Shown piece by piece: positions 1 to 7,983 of a stretch of DNA of 9,137 nucleotides. A model generated the notes under the pieces. It was not told where the DNA came from and ran no database searches. It worked only from the letters and a program-made list of their open reading frames with translations. The first letter of the stretch is position 1. Each line of letters begins with the position of its first letter. A program made the translations under genes and the position numbers. The DNA comes from Chitinophagales bacterium (GTDB lineage: Bacteria > Bacteroidota > Bacteroidia > Chitinophagales > UBA10324): contig JACCZV010000134.1 in assembly GCA_013695775.1 (NCBI GenBank), forward strand, positions 1-9,137, read 5' to 3'.

Positions 1-1496
1 GTATAATATCTATAAACCTTCAATTGGTTGCCCCCGTGTTTGGAAACAGAACGGTGTCTATTTGCGAGAATGATTCTTTTTATGCGGGTGGCGCATTTCA
101 ATCAGCCGCCGGATTTTTCATAGACACCATTCAAAGCGCTTCGGGATGCGACAGTATTCTTACAACTGAGCTGCAATTGATTGTTGCTGTTTTCACCAAT
201 CTTAATGCTTTGATCTGTGAAGGAGATTCTATATTTCTAGGTGGTAAATTTCAAAAACAACCCGGTGTATATAACGATACGCTTAATACCGTTGCAGGTT
301 GCGACAGCATCATACAAACTAACCTCCAGCTTATTGTGCCTGTTTATTCAACCACGAGCGTAAATATATGCCTTGGCGATTCTATTCTTGCAGGAGGGGG
401 CTATCAAAGCCAGCCAGGCACTTATAACGATACCCTTTCAAGTTCATCTGGATGCGACAGCATTTTAACTACCATAGTTCAAATTATACTGCCTGTTTTT
501 TCTTATCAGGATGTATTAATTTGTTATGGTGAAAGCTATTATTGCGGGGGAGCCATTCAGACTTCTTCAGGAACTTATAGTGATACACTTATAACTACTG
601 CAGGATGCGATAGCATCCGAATTACTGATCTGGAAGTGATATCTCCTGTGTATGGAAGTCAGGATACCGCTATTTGTGATGGCGATTCATATTATGCGGG
701 TGGCATGCAGCAAAGTATCTCAGGCACCTATTACGATACTCTGACATCTTATATAGGTTGCGACAGCATTTTAACTACTCAACTAACGGTGCTTCCTCTC
801 CCCATGGTTTATCTTGGCCAGGACACTTCCATCTGTGAAGGCTCTTCAGTAGAGTTGGTGGCGGGAACAGGATTTTTATCATACATATGGAGCAACGGCA
901 GTCAAGATCCTGGAATGATTGTTAATGAAGCCGGTTCTTATTGGGTTGAAGTTACAGCCCCGGACGGATGCACCGCTTCTGACACGTTAGAAATTATACA
1001 ACTATATTCCAATCCCCAAAATTTTCTTCCCGGTGATACAAGTCTCTGCGGTTGGTTTTCAATTACGCTCGCAGTTCCCGGGTTTAGTTGGTATCACTGG
1101 AACAATGGTGAGATGGATTCTTCAACTATAATTACCTCTGCGGGGAGCTATATGCTTGAGGTCAGAAACGAAAATGGTTGTGTAGGTACAGATACAATTT
1201 CCTATATCCTTGAATGTGAAAAATCGCTTGTCATGCCTAATGCATTCACTCCGAATGGAGATGGATTGAATGATAAATTGAAGCCAGCTTTGCTTGAAGA
1301 GATCACTAATTATGAGTTAACCATTTTTAACCGGTGGGGGAAGCTTATCTTCTATTCAGAAAATACTGATTTCGGCTGGGATGGTCGTGACAATAATACC
1401 TCCTCGCCTGTTGAAGAGTACATATGGATCATCCGTTATACCAATGATTCCGGCGAAGAAAAAATAGAGAAAGGCAACGTGGCTTTGCTGAGGTAA
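1..1496 (+). CDS. Secreted repeat protein with T9SS type B C-terminal sorting domain (5' end missing)
   Basis: The frame is open through the left edge (codons from base 3), so the true start lies outside; the TTG at 24 is not a credible start. Residues below are numbered from base 24. Five tandem 51-residue repeats fill about residues 4-258, each with the pattern C-x-G-D-S...GG...GxYxDTL....GCDSI. Two Ig/PKD-like modules follow (about 262-324 and 333-398), each with a SYWVEV/SYMLEV-type strand and a Cys pair. Residues 404-490 are the CHU_C / gliding-motility C-terminal domain (TIGR04131-type): FTPNGDGLND, then IFNRWGK, GWDG and a final KGNVALLR. In Bacteroidota this domain directs export through the type IX secretion system and attachment to, or release from, the cell surface. 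By inference the product is a large extracellular, possibly adhesive protein; its ligand is unknown. The signal peptide would lie upstream of the window. It converges on pyruvate carboxylase with a 6-base gap. Confidence 0.9.
   Translation, partial: IISINLQLVAPVFGNRTVSICENDSFYAGGAFQSAAGFFIDTIQSASGCDSILTTELQLIVAVFTNLNALICEGDSIFLGGKFQKQPGVYNDTLNTVAGCDSIIQTNLQLIVPVYSTTSVNICLGDSILAGGGYQSQPGTYNDTLSSSSGCDSILTTIVQIILPVFSYQDVLICYGESYYCGGAIQTSSGTYSDTLITTAGCDSIRITDLEVISPVYGSQDTAICDGDSYYAGGMQQSISGTYYDTLTSYIGCDSILTTQLTVLPLPMVYLGQDTSICEGSSVELVAGTGFLSYIWSNGSQDPGMIVNEAGSYWVEVTAPDGCTASDTLEIIQLYSNPQNFLPGDTSLCGWFSITLAVPGFSWYHWNNGEMDSSTIITSAGSYMLEVRNENGCVGTDTISYILECEKSLVMPNAFTPNGDGLNDKLKPALLEEITNYELTIFNRWGKLIFYSENTDFGWDGRDNNTSSPVEEYIWIIRYTNDSGEEKIEKGNVALLR
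33..797 (+). repeat. Five in-frame tandem repeats of 153 bp (51 residues)
   Basis: The repeats lie inside the secreted protein gene. The paired cysteines fall at residues 14/42, 65/93, 116/144, 167/195 and 218/246 (numbered from base 24), so the period is exactly 51 with no indels and the within-pair spacing is always 28. DNA identity is highest around the GCGACAGCAT core. Bases 3-23 encode IISINLQL, matching the tail of another unit, so the array continues to the left of the window. Copy 4 carries an extra Cys at residue 174. The CDSI/GxYxDTL module resembles repeats common in Bacteroidota T9SS cargo. A disulfide within each unit is an inference. Confidence 0.9.
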
Positions 1497-1502
1497 GGAG
1501 CA

Positions 1503-4500
1503 TCACTCCAGCTCTAAAATCATATCGTCCGCTTCTACTAAAGTTCTTTCAGGCAACACTATTTTTTTTACTGCTCCATCCTTTTTCGCTGTCATTGTAG
1601 TTTCCATTTTCATTGCCTCAATAACAAAGAGCGGCTGGTTTTTCTTTAACTTTTCTCCTTCCTTCACAAAAATCTTAGAGACTAAGCCTTGAAGAGGAGC
1701 ACCTACCGCAGCTTCATTCTCTGCTTTACGATGCATGGTTTTTTTAACCGCCGATTTCTTGTCGAATACTTCAATCGTTCGCGTCTGGCCATTCAGTCGA
1801 AAGTAAACAGTACGCCGTCCCATTTCATCCGCATCACTGACATAAAGAAATCTCACCATAAGGGTCTTGCCCTTTCCAATCTCAATAAGAATCTCCTCAT
1901 TACTTTTCATACCATAAAAGAAAGCGGTAGTTGGAACAGGGCTTATATCACCAAACTCCTTCTGATGTTTATAGTAGTCCTCATAGACTTTCGGATACAT
2001 TTTATAAGAAAGAAAATCATGCAGAGAAAGTGATGAATCAAATTTTGTTTTGAAGTCACTAACATCTTCCTCGAAATTAACAGGCGCAAGATGTGCGTTC
2101 GGCAAATCATCGTAAGGCGTCTCATCTTTTAAAATCATTTTCTGCAATGCTGAAGGGAACCCACCATATGGCTGGCCTATCTCCCCTCTGAAAAATCCTT
2201 TCACAGATTCAGGAAAAGATAATGTGGCGCCTTTGCTTATCACATCATCTTTAGAAAAGTTGTTTGATATCATGAACATCGCCATGTCGCCAACAATTTT
2301 GGAAGATGGAGTTACCTTAACGATGTCACCAAAGAGCTCATTAACATCTTCATATGCTTTTTTAATTTCGTCCATTCTCCCTGCAAGGCCGAGCCCAATT
2401 GCCTGAGGCTTTAGATTTGAATATTGCCCTCCTGGAATCTCATGACTGTATACTTCTGCAGTACCTGCTAAGAGACCGCTCTCAAAAGGATAATAATATT
2501 CACGAATGGATTCCCAATAGTTTGAGAATTTATTAAGTGATTCTATGTCTATCATATTTTCCCGCTCTTGTCCACGCATCATTTCAATAATAGAATTAAA
2601 GTTTGGCTGAGAGGTAAGGCCTGACATAGAAGCAAGAGCCACATCAATCACATCCACTCCGGCTTCAATCGCTTTAAGATAAGTAGCAGATTGAATTCCT
2701 GCGGTGTCGTGTGTGTGAAGATGAATCGGTATTCTTAAAACCTTTTTAAGCTCAGCAATCAAAATTTCAGCTGCATAGGGTTTTAGCAAGCCACTCATGT
2801 CTTTTATGCCAAGCATATGGGCACCCAGATGTTCGAGCTCAAGAGCAAGATCAATATAGTACTGAAGACTATATTTTTGTCTCGCAGGATCAAGAATATC
2901 TCCAGTATAGCAAATACATGCTTCAGCAATTCCGCCAGTATAATCTCGTACAGCCCCAATGCTCACGCTCATGCTCTTTGTCCAGTTGAGTGAATCGAAA
3001 ATGCGAAAGATGTCAATGCCTTTGTTCCAGCTTTCCTCTATAAATTTTCCAATAAGATTATCAGGATAGGAAGAATACCCCACAGCATTATTTCCACGAA
3101 TGAGCATTTGAAAGAGAATGTTTGGGATAGCTGAACGAAGAAGCTGGAGTCGCTTCCAGGGACATTCATGAAGAAACCGAAGGGCGACATCAAAGGTAGC
3201 ACCGCCCCATACTTCCATAGAAAATATCTCTGGATGATGATGGGCGAAGCTCTCTGCCACACGCATCATGTCGAGTGTGCGCACCCTCGTTGCAAGCAAA
3301 GACTGATGTGCATCGCGAAAGGTGGTATCAGTATAATGGATTTTCTTCTCAGCCTTCAACCATGTACAAAACTGTTCTGGTCCTAATAAATCCAATTTTT
3401 GTTTGGTGCCGGATTGAATTTTCTCAAAGTGAGAAAAGTCTGGCACTTTGGGTTTGTGAAAAATTTTTGTCGCATCTGTTTTTTGTACATCTGCATTACC
3501 ATTCACGATCACGTTAGCCAGGTACCGAAGAATCCGTGTTCCGCGATCCTGCTGCTGATTAACCTGAAAAAGCTCAGGATATTTCTCAAAGAAGCGCACC
3601 GTAGTTTTCCCTTCCGTAAAAACAGGATGATGAATCACCTTTCGAAGGAATGGAATGTTCGTCTTCACGCCGCGGATGCGATACTCACTCAGTGTTCGGC
3701 TCATTCTTGCTGCGGCATCCTTGAGATTTCTGCCGTGCGATGTAACTTTTGCCAGTAGTGAATCAAAGAAGGGTGAGACCTTGACTCCCTGGTACGAGCT
3801 CCCCTCATCAATACGGATCCCTTTTCCTCCGGCATTGCGGTAAGCTATGATGGTCCCAAAGTCGGGCATGAAATTATTCTGCGGATCTTCGGTGGTGATG
3901 CGGCATTGAATGGCCACACCCGAACAGGTGATCGAATGCTGAGAAGGAATATCGATCTCGGGTGAGTCAAGTCGCTTTCCCTCGGCAATCAATATTTGTG
4001 AGATAACGATATCGATGCCCGTTACTTCTTCTGTAACGGTATGCTCAACTTGAATTCGTGGATTAACCTCAATAAAAAAGATGTTTTCATCTTTGTCAAC
4101 CAAAAATTCTACCGTCCCGGCATTGTTGTAGTTGACTGCAGAGGCAATTCTGAGGGCGTAATCCAAAAGTTTATTTCTTGCTGCCTCAGACAGAGAAGGT
4201 GCCGGAGCAATTTCCACAACTTTTTGAAATCGCCTCTGCACACTGCAATCACGTTCGAAGAGATGCACGATGTTTCCATATTCATCACCTAAAATCTGAA
4301 CTTCAATGTGCCTGGGGTCGCTTACATATTTCTCTAGAAACATTGTATCATCCCCGAAAGCATTAGCCGCTTCTCTTCTCGCCTCTTCAAATGTCTTCGC
4401 GAAATTTTGTTCGTCATGAACAACCCTCATTCCCCTGCCACCCCCACCAGCGCTGGCTTTAAGAATTATAGGGAATCCAATACGTCCTGATTCTTTTAAG

Positions 4501-4940
4501 GCAATGGCTGCGTCTGTGAGAGCTTCTTTGTTGCCCTCTACAATCGGAACGTTGCATGACTGCGCAATTTTCTTGGATGAAACCTTATCGCCAAGCTTCT
4601 CCATTACATCAGGCCGCGGGCCTATGAAGATAATTTCTTCTTCAGCGCATCGTCTCACAAGATTTATATTCTCTGATAGAAAACCATAACCGGGATGAAT
4701 TGCATCTGCCTTGCACATTTTAGCAATCCGTAAGATTTCTTCGATGTCGAGATAGGGCTTTAAAGGATCATCATCACGACCAATCTGATACGACTCATCG
4801 GCCTTATAACGATGTAATGAATAGCGATCCTCATAGGTATAAATCGCAATGGTTCTGATCTCCAGTTCAGAGGCAGCACGCAGTGCACGAATAGCAATCT
4901 CTCCTCTATTTGCTACAAGAAGCTTGTGAATTTTTTGCAT
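1503..4940 (-). CDS. pyc: Pyruvate carboxylase, complete single-chain form
   Basis: This biotin enzyme makes oxaloacetate from pyruvate, bicarbonate and ATP, refilling the TCA cycle and feeding gluconeogenesis in the cytoplasm. The 1145 residues match the usual 1140-1180 of one-chain enzymes. Biotin carboxylase domain, about 1-450: start MQKIHKLLVANRGEIAIR, ATP-grasp Lys161 with glycine loop 164-170, and NPRIQVEH at 293-300. Carboxyltransferase domain, about 530-800: metal ligand Asp543 in DTTFRDAH, carbamylated Lys713 in GIKDMSG, and metal-binding His742/His744 in HLHTHDT. A conserved PC/OADA C-terminal region (about 830-1030) follows, with AGTAEVYSHEIPGGQ. The biotinyl domain holds EAMKME with biotin site Lys1111. 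Family knowledge says it works as a tetramer, usually activated by acetyl-CoA. One oddity is Phe238 in RRFQKVVE, where a His is usual. No Shine-Dalgarno or consensus promoter is visible upstream of the ATG. Transcription is divergent from the tRNA gene. Confidence 0.97.
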   Translation of the reverse strand: MQKIHKLLVANRGEIAIRALRAASELEIRTIAIYTYEDRYSLHRYKADESYQIGRDDDPLKPYLDIEEILRIAKMCKADAIHPGYGFLSENINLVRRCAEEEIIFIGPRPDVMEKLGDKVSSKKIAQSCNVPIVEGNKEALTDAAIALKESGRIGFPIILKASAGGGGRGMRVVHDEQNFAKTFEEARREAANAFGDDTMFLEKYVSDPRHIEVQILGDEYGNIVHLFERDCSVQRRFQKVVEIAPAPSLSEAARNKLLDYALRIASAVNYNNAGTVEFLVDKDENIFFIEVNPRIQVEHTVTEEVTGIDIVISQILIAEGKRLDSPEIDIPSQHSITCSGVAIQCRITTEDPQNNFMPDFGTIIAYRNAGGKGIRIDEGSSYQGVKVSPFFDSLLAKVTSHGRNLKDAAARMSRTLSEYRIRGVKTNIPFLRKVIHHPVFTEGKTTVRFFEKYPELFQVNQQQDRGTRILRYLANVIVNGNADVQKTDATKIFHKPKVPDFSHFEKIQSGTKQKLDLLGPEQFCTWLKAEKKIHYTDTTFRDAHQSLLATRVRTLDMMRVAESFAHHHPEIFSMEVWGGATFDVALRFLHECPWKRLQLLRSAIPNILFQMLIRGNNAVGYSSYPDNLIGKFIEESWNKGIDIFRIFDSLNWTKSMSVSIGAVRDYTGGIAEACICYTGDILDPARQKYSLQYYIDLALELEHLGAHMLGIKDMSGLLKPYAAEILIAELKKVLRIPIHLHTHDTAGIQSATYLKAIEAGVDVIDVALASMSGLTSQPNFNSIIEMMRGQERENMIDIESLNKFSNYWESIREYYYPFESGLLAGTAEVYSHEIPGGQYSNLKPQAIGLGLAGRMDEIKKAYEDVNELFGDIVKVTPSSKIVGDMAMFMISNNFSKDDVISKGATLSFPESVKGFFRGEIGQPYGGFPSALQKMILKDETPYDDLPNAHLAPVNFEEDVSDFKTKFDSSLSLHDFLSYKMYPKVYEDYYKHQKEFGDISPVPTTAFFYGMKSNEEILIEIGKGKTLMVRFLYVSDADEMGRRTVYFRLNGQTRTIEVFDKKSAVKKTMHRKAENEAAVGAPLQGLVSKIFVKEGEKLKKNQPLFVIEAMKMETTMTAKKDGAVKKIVLPERTLVEADDMILELE

Positions 4941-5136
4941 TAGATGGTTACTAAAAATCTTGTGAATTTAGTATGCCAGATATTCTAAAGCAACGTTGGT
5001 TGTAAATATCTTAATTGGAATATAAGGCTTGGAGGAATTTGAAGAATTTAAAAATCACTTACTAGATACATTGTGTGATTTAAAGATGATTTTAGAGGAG
5101 AATGAGGTTTTGATGGATTGAAATACCTGAGTATAA

Positions 5137-5167
5137 TTTGAGTTTATAAAATGCCCCCCTATCTTTG
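5137..5167 (+). promoter_or_regulatory. Bacteroidota-type promoter of tRNA-Ser
   Basis: TTTG at 5137-5140, a 19-base spacer, then TATCTTTG at 5160-5167. This matches both elements of the Bacteroidota primary sigma factor consensus (-33 TTTG, -7 TAnnTTTG, spacing 19-21). Only five bases separate the last G from the mature tRNA 5' end, so transcription should begin at, or within a few bases of, the tRNA itself. Confidence 0.8.
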
Positions 5168-5172
5168 CCGCC

Positions 5173-5257
5173 GGAGAGATGGCAGAGCGGTCTAACGCGG
5201 CGGTCTTGAAAACCGTTGTCCTTCACGGGACCGGGGGTTCGAATCCCTCTCTCTCCG
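5173..5257 (+). tRNA. tRNA-Ser (anticodon UGA)
   Basis: The 85-base cloverleaf folds cleanly. The acceptor stem GGAGAGA (5173-5179) pairs with TCTCTCC (5250-5256), and G5257 is the discriminator expected for serine. The anticodon stem is 5200-5204 with 5212-5216, the loop is CTTGAAA, and the anticodon TGA is at 5207-5209. The T-arm is GGGGG-TTCGAAT-CCCTC (5233-5249). The long variable arm (about 5217-5232) is typical of class II serine tRNAs. The 3' CCA is not encoded (CAG follows the discriminator), so it must be added by nucleotidyltransferase. It reads UCA and, by wobble, other UCN serine codons. It stands alone between pyc and the methyltransferase gene. Confidence 0.97.
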
Positions 5258-5332
5258 CAGACGTCCTGAATTACCTTACATCTTTAGATTTAGAAAACAT
5301 TTCTATTAGCATTATCTTCTTAGTCCTTCGTC

Positions 5333-5340
5333 TACTTTTG
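5333..5340 (+). promoter_or_regulatory. Candidate -7 element of the methyltransferase gene (leaderless)
   Basis: TACTTTTG fits TAnnTTTG exactly and ends four bases before the ATG at 5345. No TTTG sits 19-21 bases upstream, so only half of the consensus is present. If it is used, the transcript would start at or next to the start codon, which agrees with the absence of any Shine-Dalgarno sequence. Confidence 0.4.
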
Positions 5341-5344
5341 TTTC

Positions 5345-6100
5345 ATGAAGGATAATTTTTCGGCACACTCTGAACTGTATGCTTCTTTCAGACCTCATTA
5401 TCCAACTGAATTATTCGAATTCATATTCTCACACACTAACGCCAGGCTGCTCGCTTGGGATTGCGGTACAGGCAATGGCCAGGTTGCAGGTGCGATTGCT
5501 GATCATTTTGAAAAAGTGATTGCAACCGATATCAGTGCACAACAACTGAAGAACGCCATCCAAAAACCTAATATAGATTATCGCCTGGAGAAAGGAGAAG
5601 AGACATCTATTTTACAATCGAGCGTTGATCTAATCACTGTCGGTCAGGCCATTCATTGGTTTGACTTTCATCATTTTTATCGAGAAGTGAATCGAACATT
5701 GAAAGCAGATGGAATCATCGCCGTTTTTGGTTATCCCCTCCCTACTATTGATTCTGAAATAAATGAGGTTGTAAAATATTTCTATTCTGTAACCTTGGAA
5801 AATTATTGGGATCCGGAAAGGAGATTTGTTGATGACCGATATAAAACCATTCCATTCCCCTTCACAGAAATAGAGTCAGGAAAATTTGTAATGGATTACC
5901 TATGGAGTATTGATGAATTTTTAGGCTTCCTTTCCACATGGTCGGCTGTGCAACATTATACTAAAAAAAATGGTCACAATCCGGTTAATGAGGTAGGCGA
6001 AGCATTAAGCTGTATATGGCAAGAGAATGAGAGAAAAAAAGTTTCTTTCGAATTAATGCTTCGGATGGGAAGAAAAACAGATAATGCATTGAGACCCTGA
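5345..6100 (+). CDS. Class I SAM-dependent methyltransferase, substrate unknown
   Basis: The 251-residue protein has a Rossmann-type methyltransferase core (Methyltransf_11-like). The N-terminus is FSAHSELYASFRPHYP, a pattern typical of a family of small soluble methyltransferases related in outline to yeast trans-aconitate methyltransferase. SAM-binding motif I is WDCGTGNGQ (38-46), the ribose-binding acidic residue is Asp62 in ATDIS, and the motif IV region is VDLITVGQAIHWFD (94-107). No signal peptide or membrane segment is visible, so it should be cytoplasmic. The substrate cannot be told from the sequence and the neighbours give no pathway hint. The ATG at 5345 is preferred because the family N-terminus begins there and a -7 box lies just upstream. 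The last six residues (from Asp246) and the TGA come from an intergenic repeat; the conserved part appears to stop near LRMGRK (239-244). Confidence 0.88.
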   Translation: MKDNFSAHSELYASFRPHYPTELFEFIFSHTNARLLAWDCGTGNGQVAGAIADHFEKVIATDISAQQLKNAIQKPNIDYRLEKGEETSILQSSVDLITVGQAIHWFDFHHFYREVNRTLKADGIIAVFGYPLPTIDSEINEVVKYFYSVTLENYWDPERRFVDDRYKTIPFPFTEIESGKFVMDYLWSIDEFLGFLSTWSAVQHYTKKNGHNPVNEVGEALSCIWQENERKKVSFELMLRMGRKTDNALRP

Positions 6101-6185
6101 AACAAGTTCAGGGTGACGCCTTCTCGTCATGCTGAATTCATTGCAGCATCTCCACGATAATTCATTGAGACCCTGAAACAAGTTC
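6081..6185 (+). repeat. Palindromic intergenic repeat, one full unit and one partial copy
   Basis: A 29-bp segment at 6081-6109 recurs at 6157-6185 with a single mismatch (6086 versus 6162). The first copy opens a composite palindrome running from GAGA (6091) to TCTC (6152). It contains ACCCTGAA / TTCAGGGT (6094-6101 with 6107-6114, loop of 5), TGACG / CGTCA (6114-6118 with 6125-6129), and ATGCTG / CAGCAT (6129-6134 with 6144-6149). The second copy decays after 6185. The composition resembles short dispersed repeats (CCTGAAACAAGTTCAGG, ATGCTGAA types) that I recall from many Bacteroidota genomes. RNA from it could fold and might help end or stabilise transcripts. Confidence 0.8.
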
Positions 6186-6251
6186 GCGGTTATGATGGCC
6201 TTCAACATTAACACAAATTCTATTAATCTCTTTAAATCGCCAAGGAATTTC

Positions 6252-6259
6252 TATCTTTA
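6252..6259 (+). promoter_or_regulatory. Weak candidate -7 element of pyrG
   Basis: TATCTTTA differs from TAnnTTTG by one base and lies 20 bases before the pyrG ATG, implying a leader of about 15 bases. No TTTG lies at the right distance upstream; the closest is TTTA at 6231-6234 with a 17-base spacer. It is offered only because no better signal exists in the 179-base gap. Confidence 0.25.
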
Positions 6260-6279
6260 GAGCCCGTAACCCCATCGCA

Positions 6280-7941
6280 ATGGCAACCAAATATATCTTC
6301 GTTACGGGCGGCGTCACCTCTTCTCTGGGCAAAGGAATCATCTCCGCATCTCTTGCAAAACTTCTTCAGGCGCGGGGGTTTCGAGTCACTATTCAGAAAT
6401 TTGATCCGTATATCAATGTAGACCCGGGGACGCTCAACCCATATGAACATGGTGAATGCTATGTTACAGATGATGGTGCTGAAACAGATCTTGATTTAGG
6501 CCATTATGAACGCTTTCTTAACATTCCGACATCACAGGCAAATAATGTTACCACCGGGAAAATCTACCAGGAAGTAATTACTAAGGAACGTGAAGGAGCT
6601 TACCTTGGAAAAACCGTCCAGGTAGTTCCTCACATCACTGATGAGATCAAGCGAAGGATGCAATTGTTAGGAAACTCAGGAAATTATGAATTGATCATCA
6701 CAGAGATTGGGGGCACCGTAGGCGACATAGAATCTCTGCCGTACGTAGAGGCTGTCAGGCAATTAAAATGGGAGCTGGGAAATTCGAATTGCCTCGTGAT
6801 TCACCTTACACTTATCCCTTACCTGAAATCTGCTAAAGAGTTGAAAACCAAGCCCACGCAGCATTCAGTTAAAGAACTTTTAGAAAACGGAGTACAGCCC
6901 GACATACTTGTTTGCAGAACAGAGCATCATTTGAGCATGGAGCTAAAAAGAAAAATTGCTCTTTTTTGCAATGTGACAACTAACGCTGTAATAGAATCTA
7001 TTGATGCAGATTCAATTTATGATGTGCCTCTGCTGATGCTGAAAGAAAATCTTGATAAAACGGTTTTATCAAAGTTAAAGCTGAGAAGTGGTGACGATCC
7101 GGATCTTGATAAATGGAAGGAATTTTTAGGGAAGCTAAAAAACCCAACTTCCGAAGTGAAGATTGGCCTGATAGGAAAATATGTAGAGCTCGCCGATGCT
7201 TACAAGTCAATACGCGAGGCCTTCATCCATGCCGGCACTGTGAATGAATGCTATGTAGAGGTAATTTCTATCCATTCTGAACACATTGACTCACAAAATG
7301 TCCATCAGATGATAGGATGTCTGAATGGAATTCTTGTAGCTCCCGGCTTTGGCCCCCGCGGCATCGAGGGTAAGGTTACAGCAATAAAGTATGCACGCGA
7401 AAATAATATGCCTTTTTTTGGAATATGCCTCGGCATGCAGTGTGCGGTCGTGGAATTTGCACGCAATGTGCTTGGATGGGACGATGCAAACTCAACAGAG
7501 ATGACCACGGATACAAAGCACCCAGTTATTGACATGATGGAGGATCAGAAGAAGGTAGCAATGAAAGGTGGCACGATGCGCTTAGGTGCTTTTGAATGTC
7601 AGATTCGCAAAAACACAAAGACTTCGCAAGCCTATCAACATTTAAACGTGTCTGAAAGGCATAGGCACCGTTATGAGTTTAATAACCAATTCCTCAGTGC
7701 CTTTGAGGAAGCAGGCTTTTTATCGGTTGGAGTAAATCCTGAAAGCAACCTCGTTGAGATCATGGAGTTAAAGAAACATCCGTGGTTCATTGGGGTTCAG
7801 TATCATCCTGAATTGAAAAGTACAGTGGACAACCCACATCCCTTATTCATAAAATTTGTTCAGGCTGCCCTTGAGGACAGAAGAAGAAAAGAGAATAGCC
7901 CTGTCACAGCAATGGAGGAGCACTTAGCGATTTATCAATAG
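6280..7941 (+). CDS. pyrG: CTP synthase (glutamine hydrolysing)
   Basis: The enzyme converts UTP, ATP and glutamine to CTP in the last step of de novo pyrimidine nucleotide synthesis, in the cytoplasm. At 553 residues it is close to the E. coli enzyme (545). The N-terminal synthetase domain (about 1-270) starts [19 protein letters not shown], with P-loop Lys18, magnesium ligands Asp72 ([12 protein letters not shown]) and Glu142 (EIGGTVGD). A class I glutamine amidotransferase domain (about 290-540) has the oxyanion-region motif [11 protein letters not shown], nucleophile Cys383 in GICLGMQ, and His509/Glu511 in QYHPE, so the full triad is present. Family knowledge: active as a tetramer, activated by GTP, inhibited by CTP. 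The last 20 or so residues are a charged tail without recognisable motifs. There is no Shine-Dalgarno sequence before the ATG. yidC follows after 433 bases, probably with its own promoter. Confidence 0.98.
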   Translation: MATKYIFVTGGVTSSLGKGIISASLAKLLQARGFRVTIQKFDPYINVDPGTLNPYEHGECYVTDDGAETDLDLGHYERFLNIPTSQANNVTTGKIYQEVITKEREGAYLGKTVQVVPHITDEIKRRMQLLGNSGNYELIITEIGGTVGDIESLPYVEAVRQLKWELGNSNCLVIHLTLIPYLKSAKELKTKPTQHSVKELLENGVQPDILVCRTEHHLSMELKRKIALFCNVTTNAVIESIDADSIYDVPLLMLKENLDKTVLSKLKLRSGDDPDLDKWKEFLGKLKNPTSEVKIGLIGKYVELADAYKSIREAFIHAGTVNECYVEVISIHSEHIDSQNVHQMIGCLNGILVAPGFGPRGIEGKVTAIKYARENNMPFFGICLGMQCAVVEFARNVLGWDDANSTEMTTDTKHPVIDMMEDQKKVAMKGGTMRLGAFECQIRKNTKTSQAYQHLNVSERHRHRYEFNNQFLSAFEEAGFLSVGVNPESNLVEIMELKKHPWFIGVQYHPELKSTVDNPHPLFIKFVQAALEDRRRKENSPVTAMEEHLAIYQ

Positions 7942-7983
7942 TGCGTTAACTGGCGGCACTGCAATAATTACTATCGTTGAACA

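Noticed and set aside
1497..1509. Small hairpin between the convergent stops as a bidirectional terminator
   Set aside because: The stem is only four pairs and has no T run on either strand, too weak to call.
1689..4689. Many plus-strand reading frames of 60-119 codons within the pyc region, and a few short minus-strand ones
   Set aside because: They lie opposite or out of phase with a full-length, motif-complete pyruvate carboxylase and show no domain, start signal or sensible composition. They are shadows of the real gene.
4944..4988. 14-codon plus-strand frame starting at the ATG at 4944
   Set aside because: It is too short, has no ribosome binding site and lies in the upstream region of pyc; nothing distinguishes it from chance.
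4941..5060. Promoter for pyc on the minus strand
   Set aside because: No TTTG / TAnnTTTG pair (CAAA in the given strand) is present in this gap, and other AT-rich matches are too loose to choose between.
6081..6185. CRISPR array or insertion-sequence ends
   Set aside because: There are only two copies of the repeat, one of them partial, the unit is itself a compound palindrome, and there is no transposase or cas gene nearby. A dispersed intergenic repeat fits better.
6998..7535. Minus-strand reading frames of 70-76 codons inside pyrG
   Set aside because: They are antisense to conserved CTP synthase sequence and have no supporting signals.
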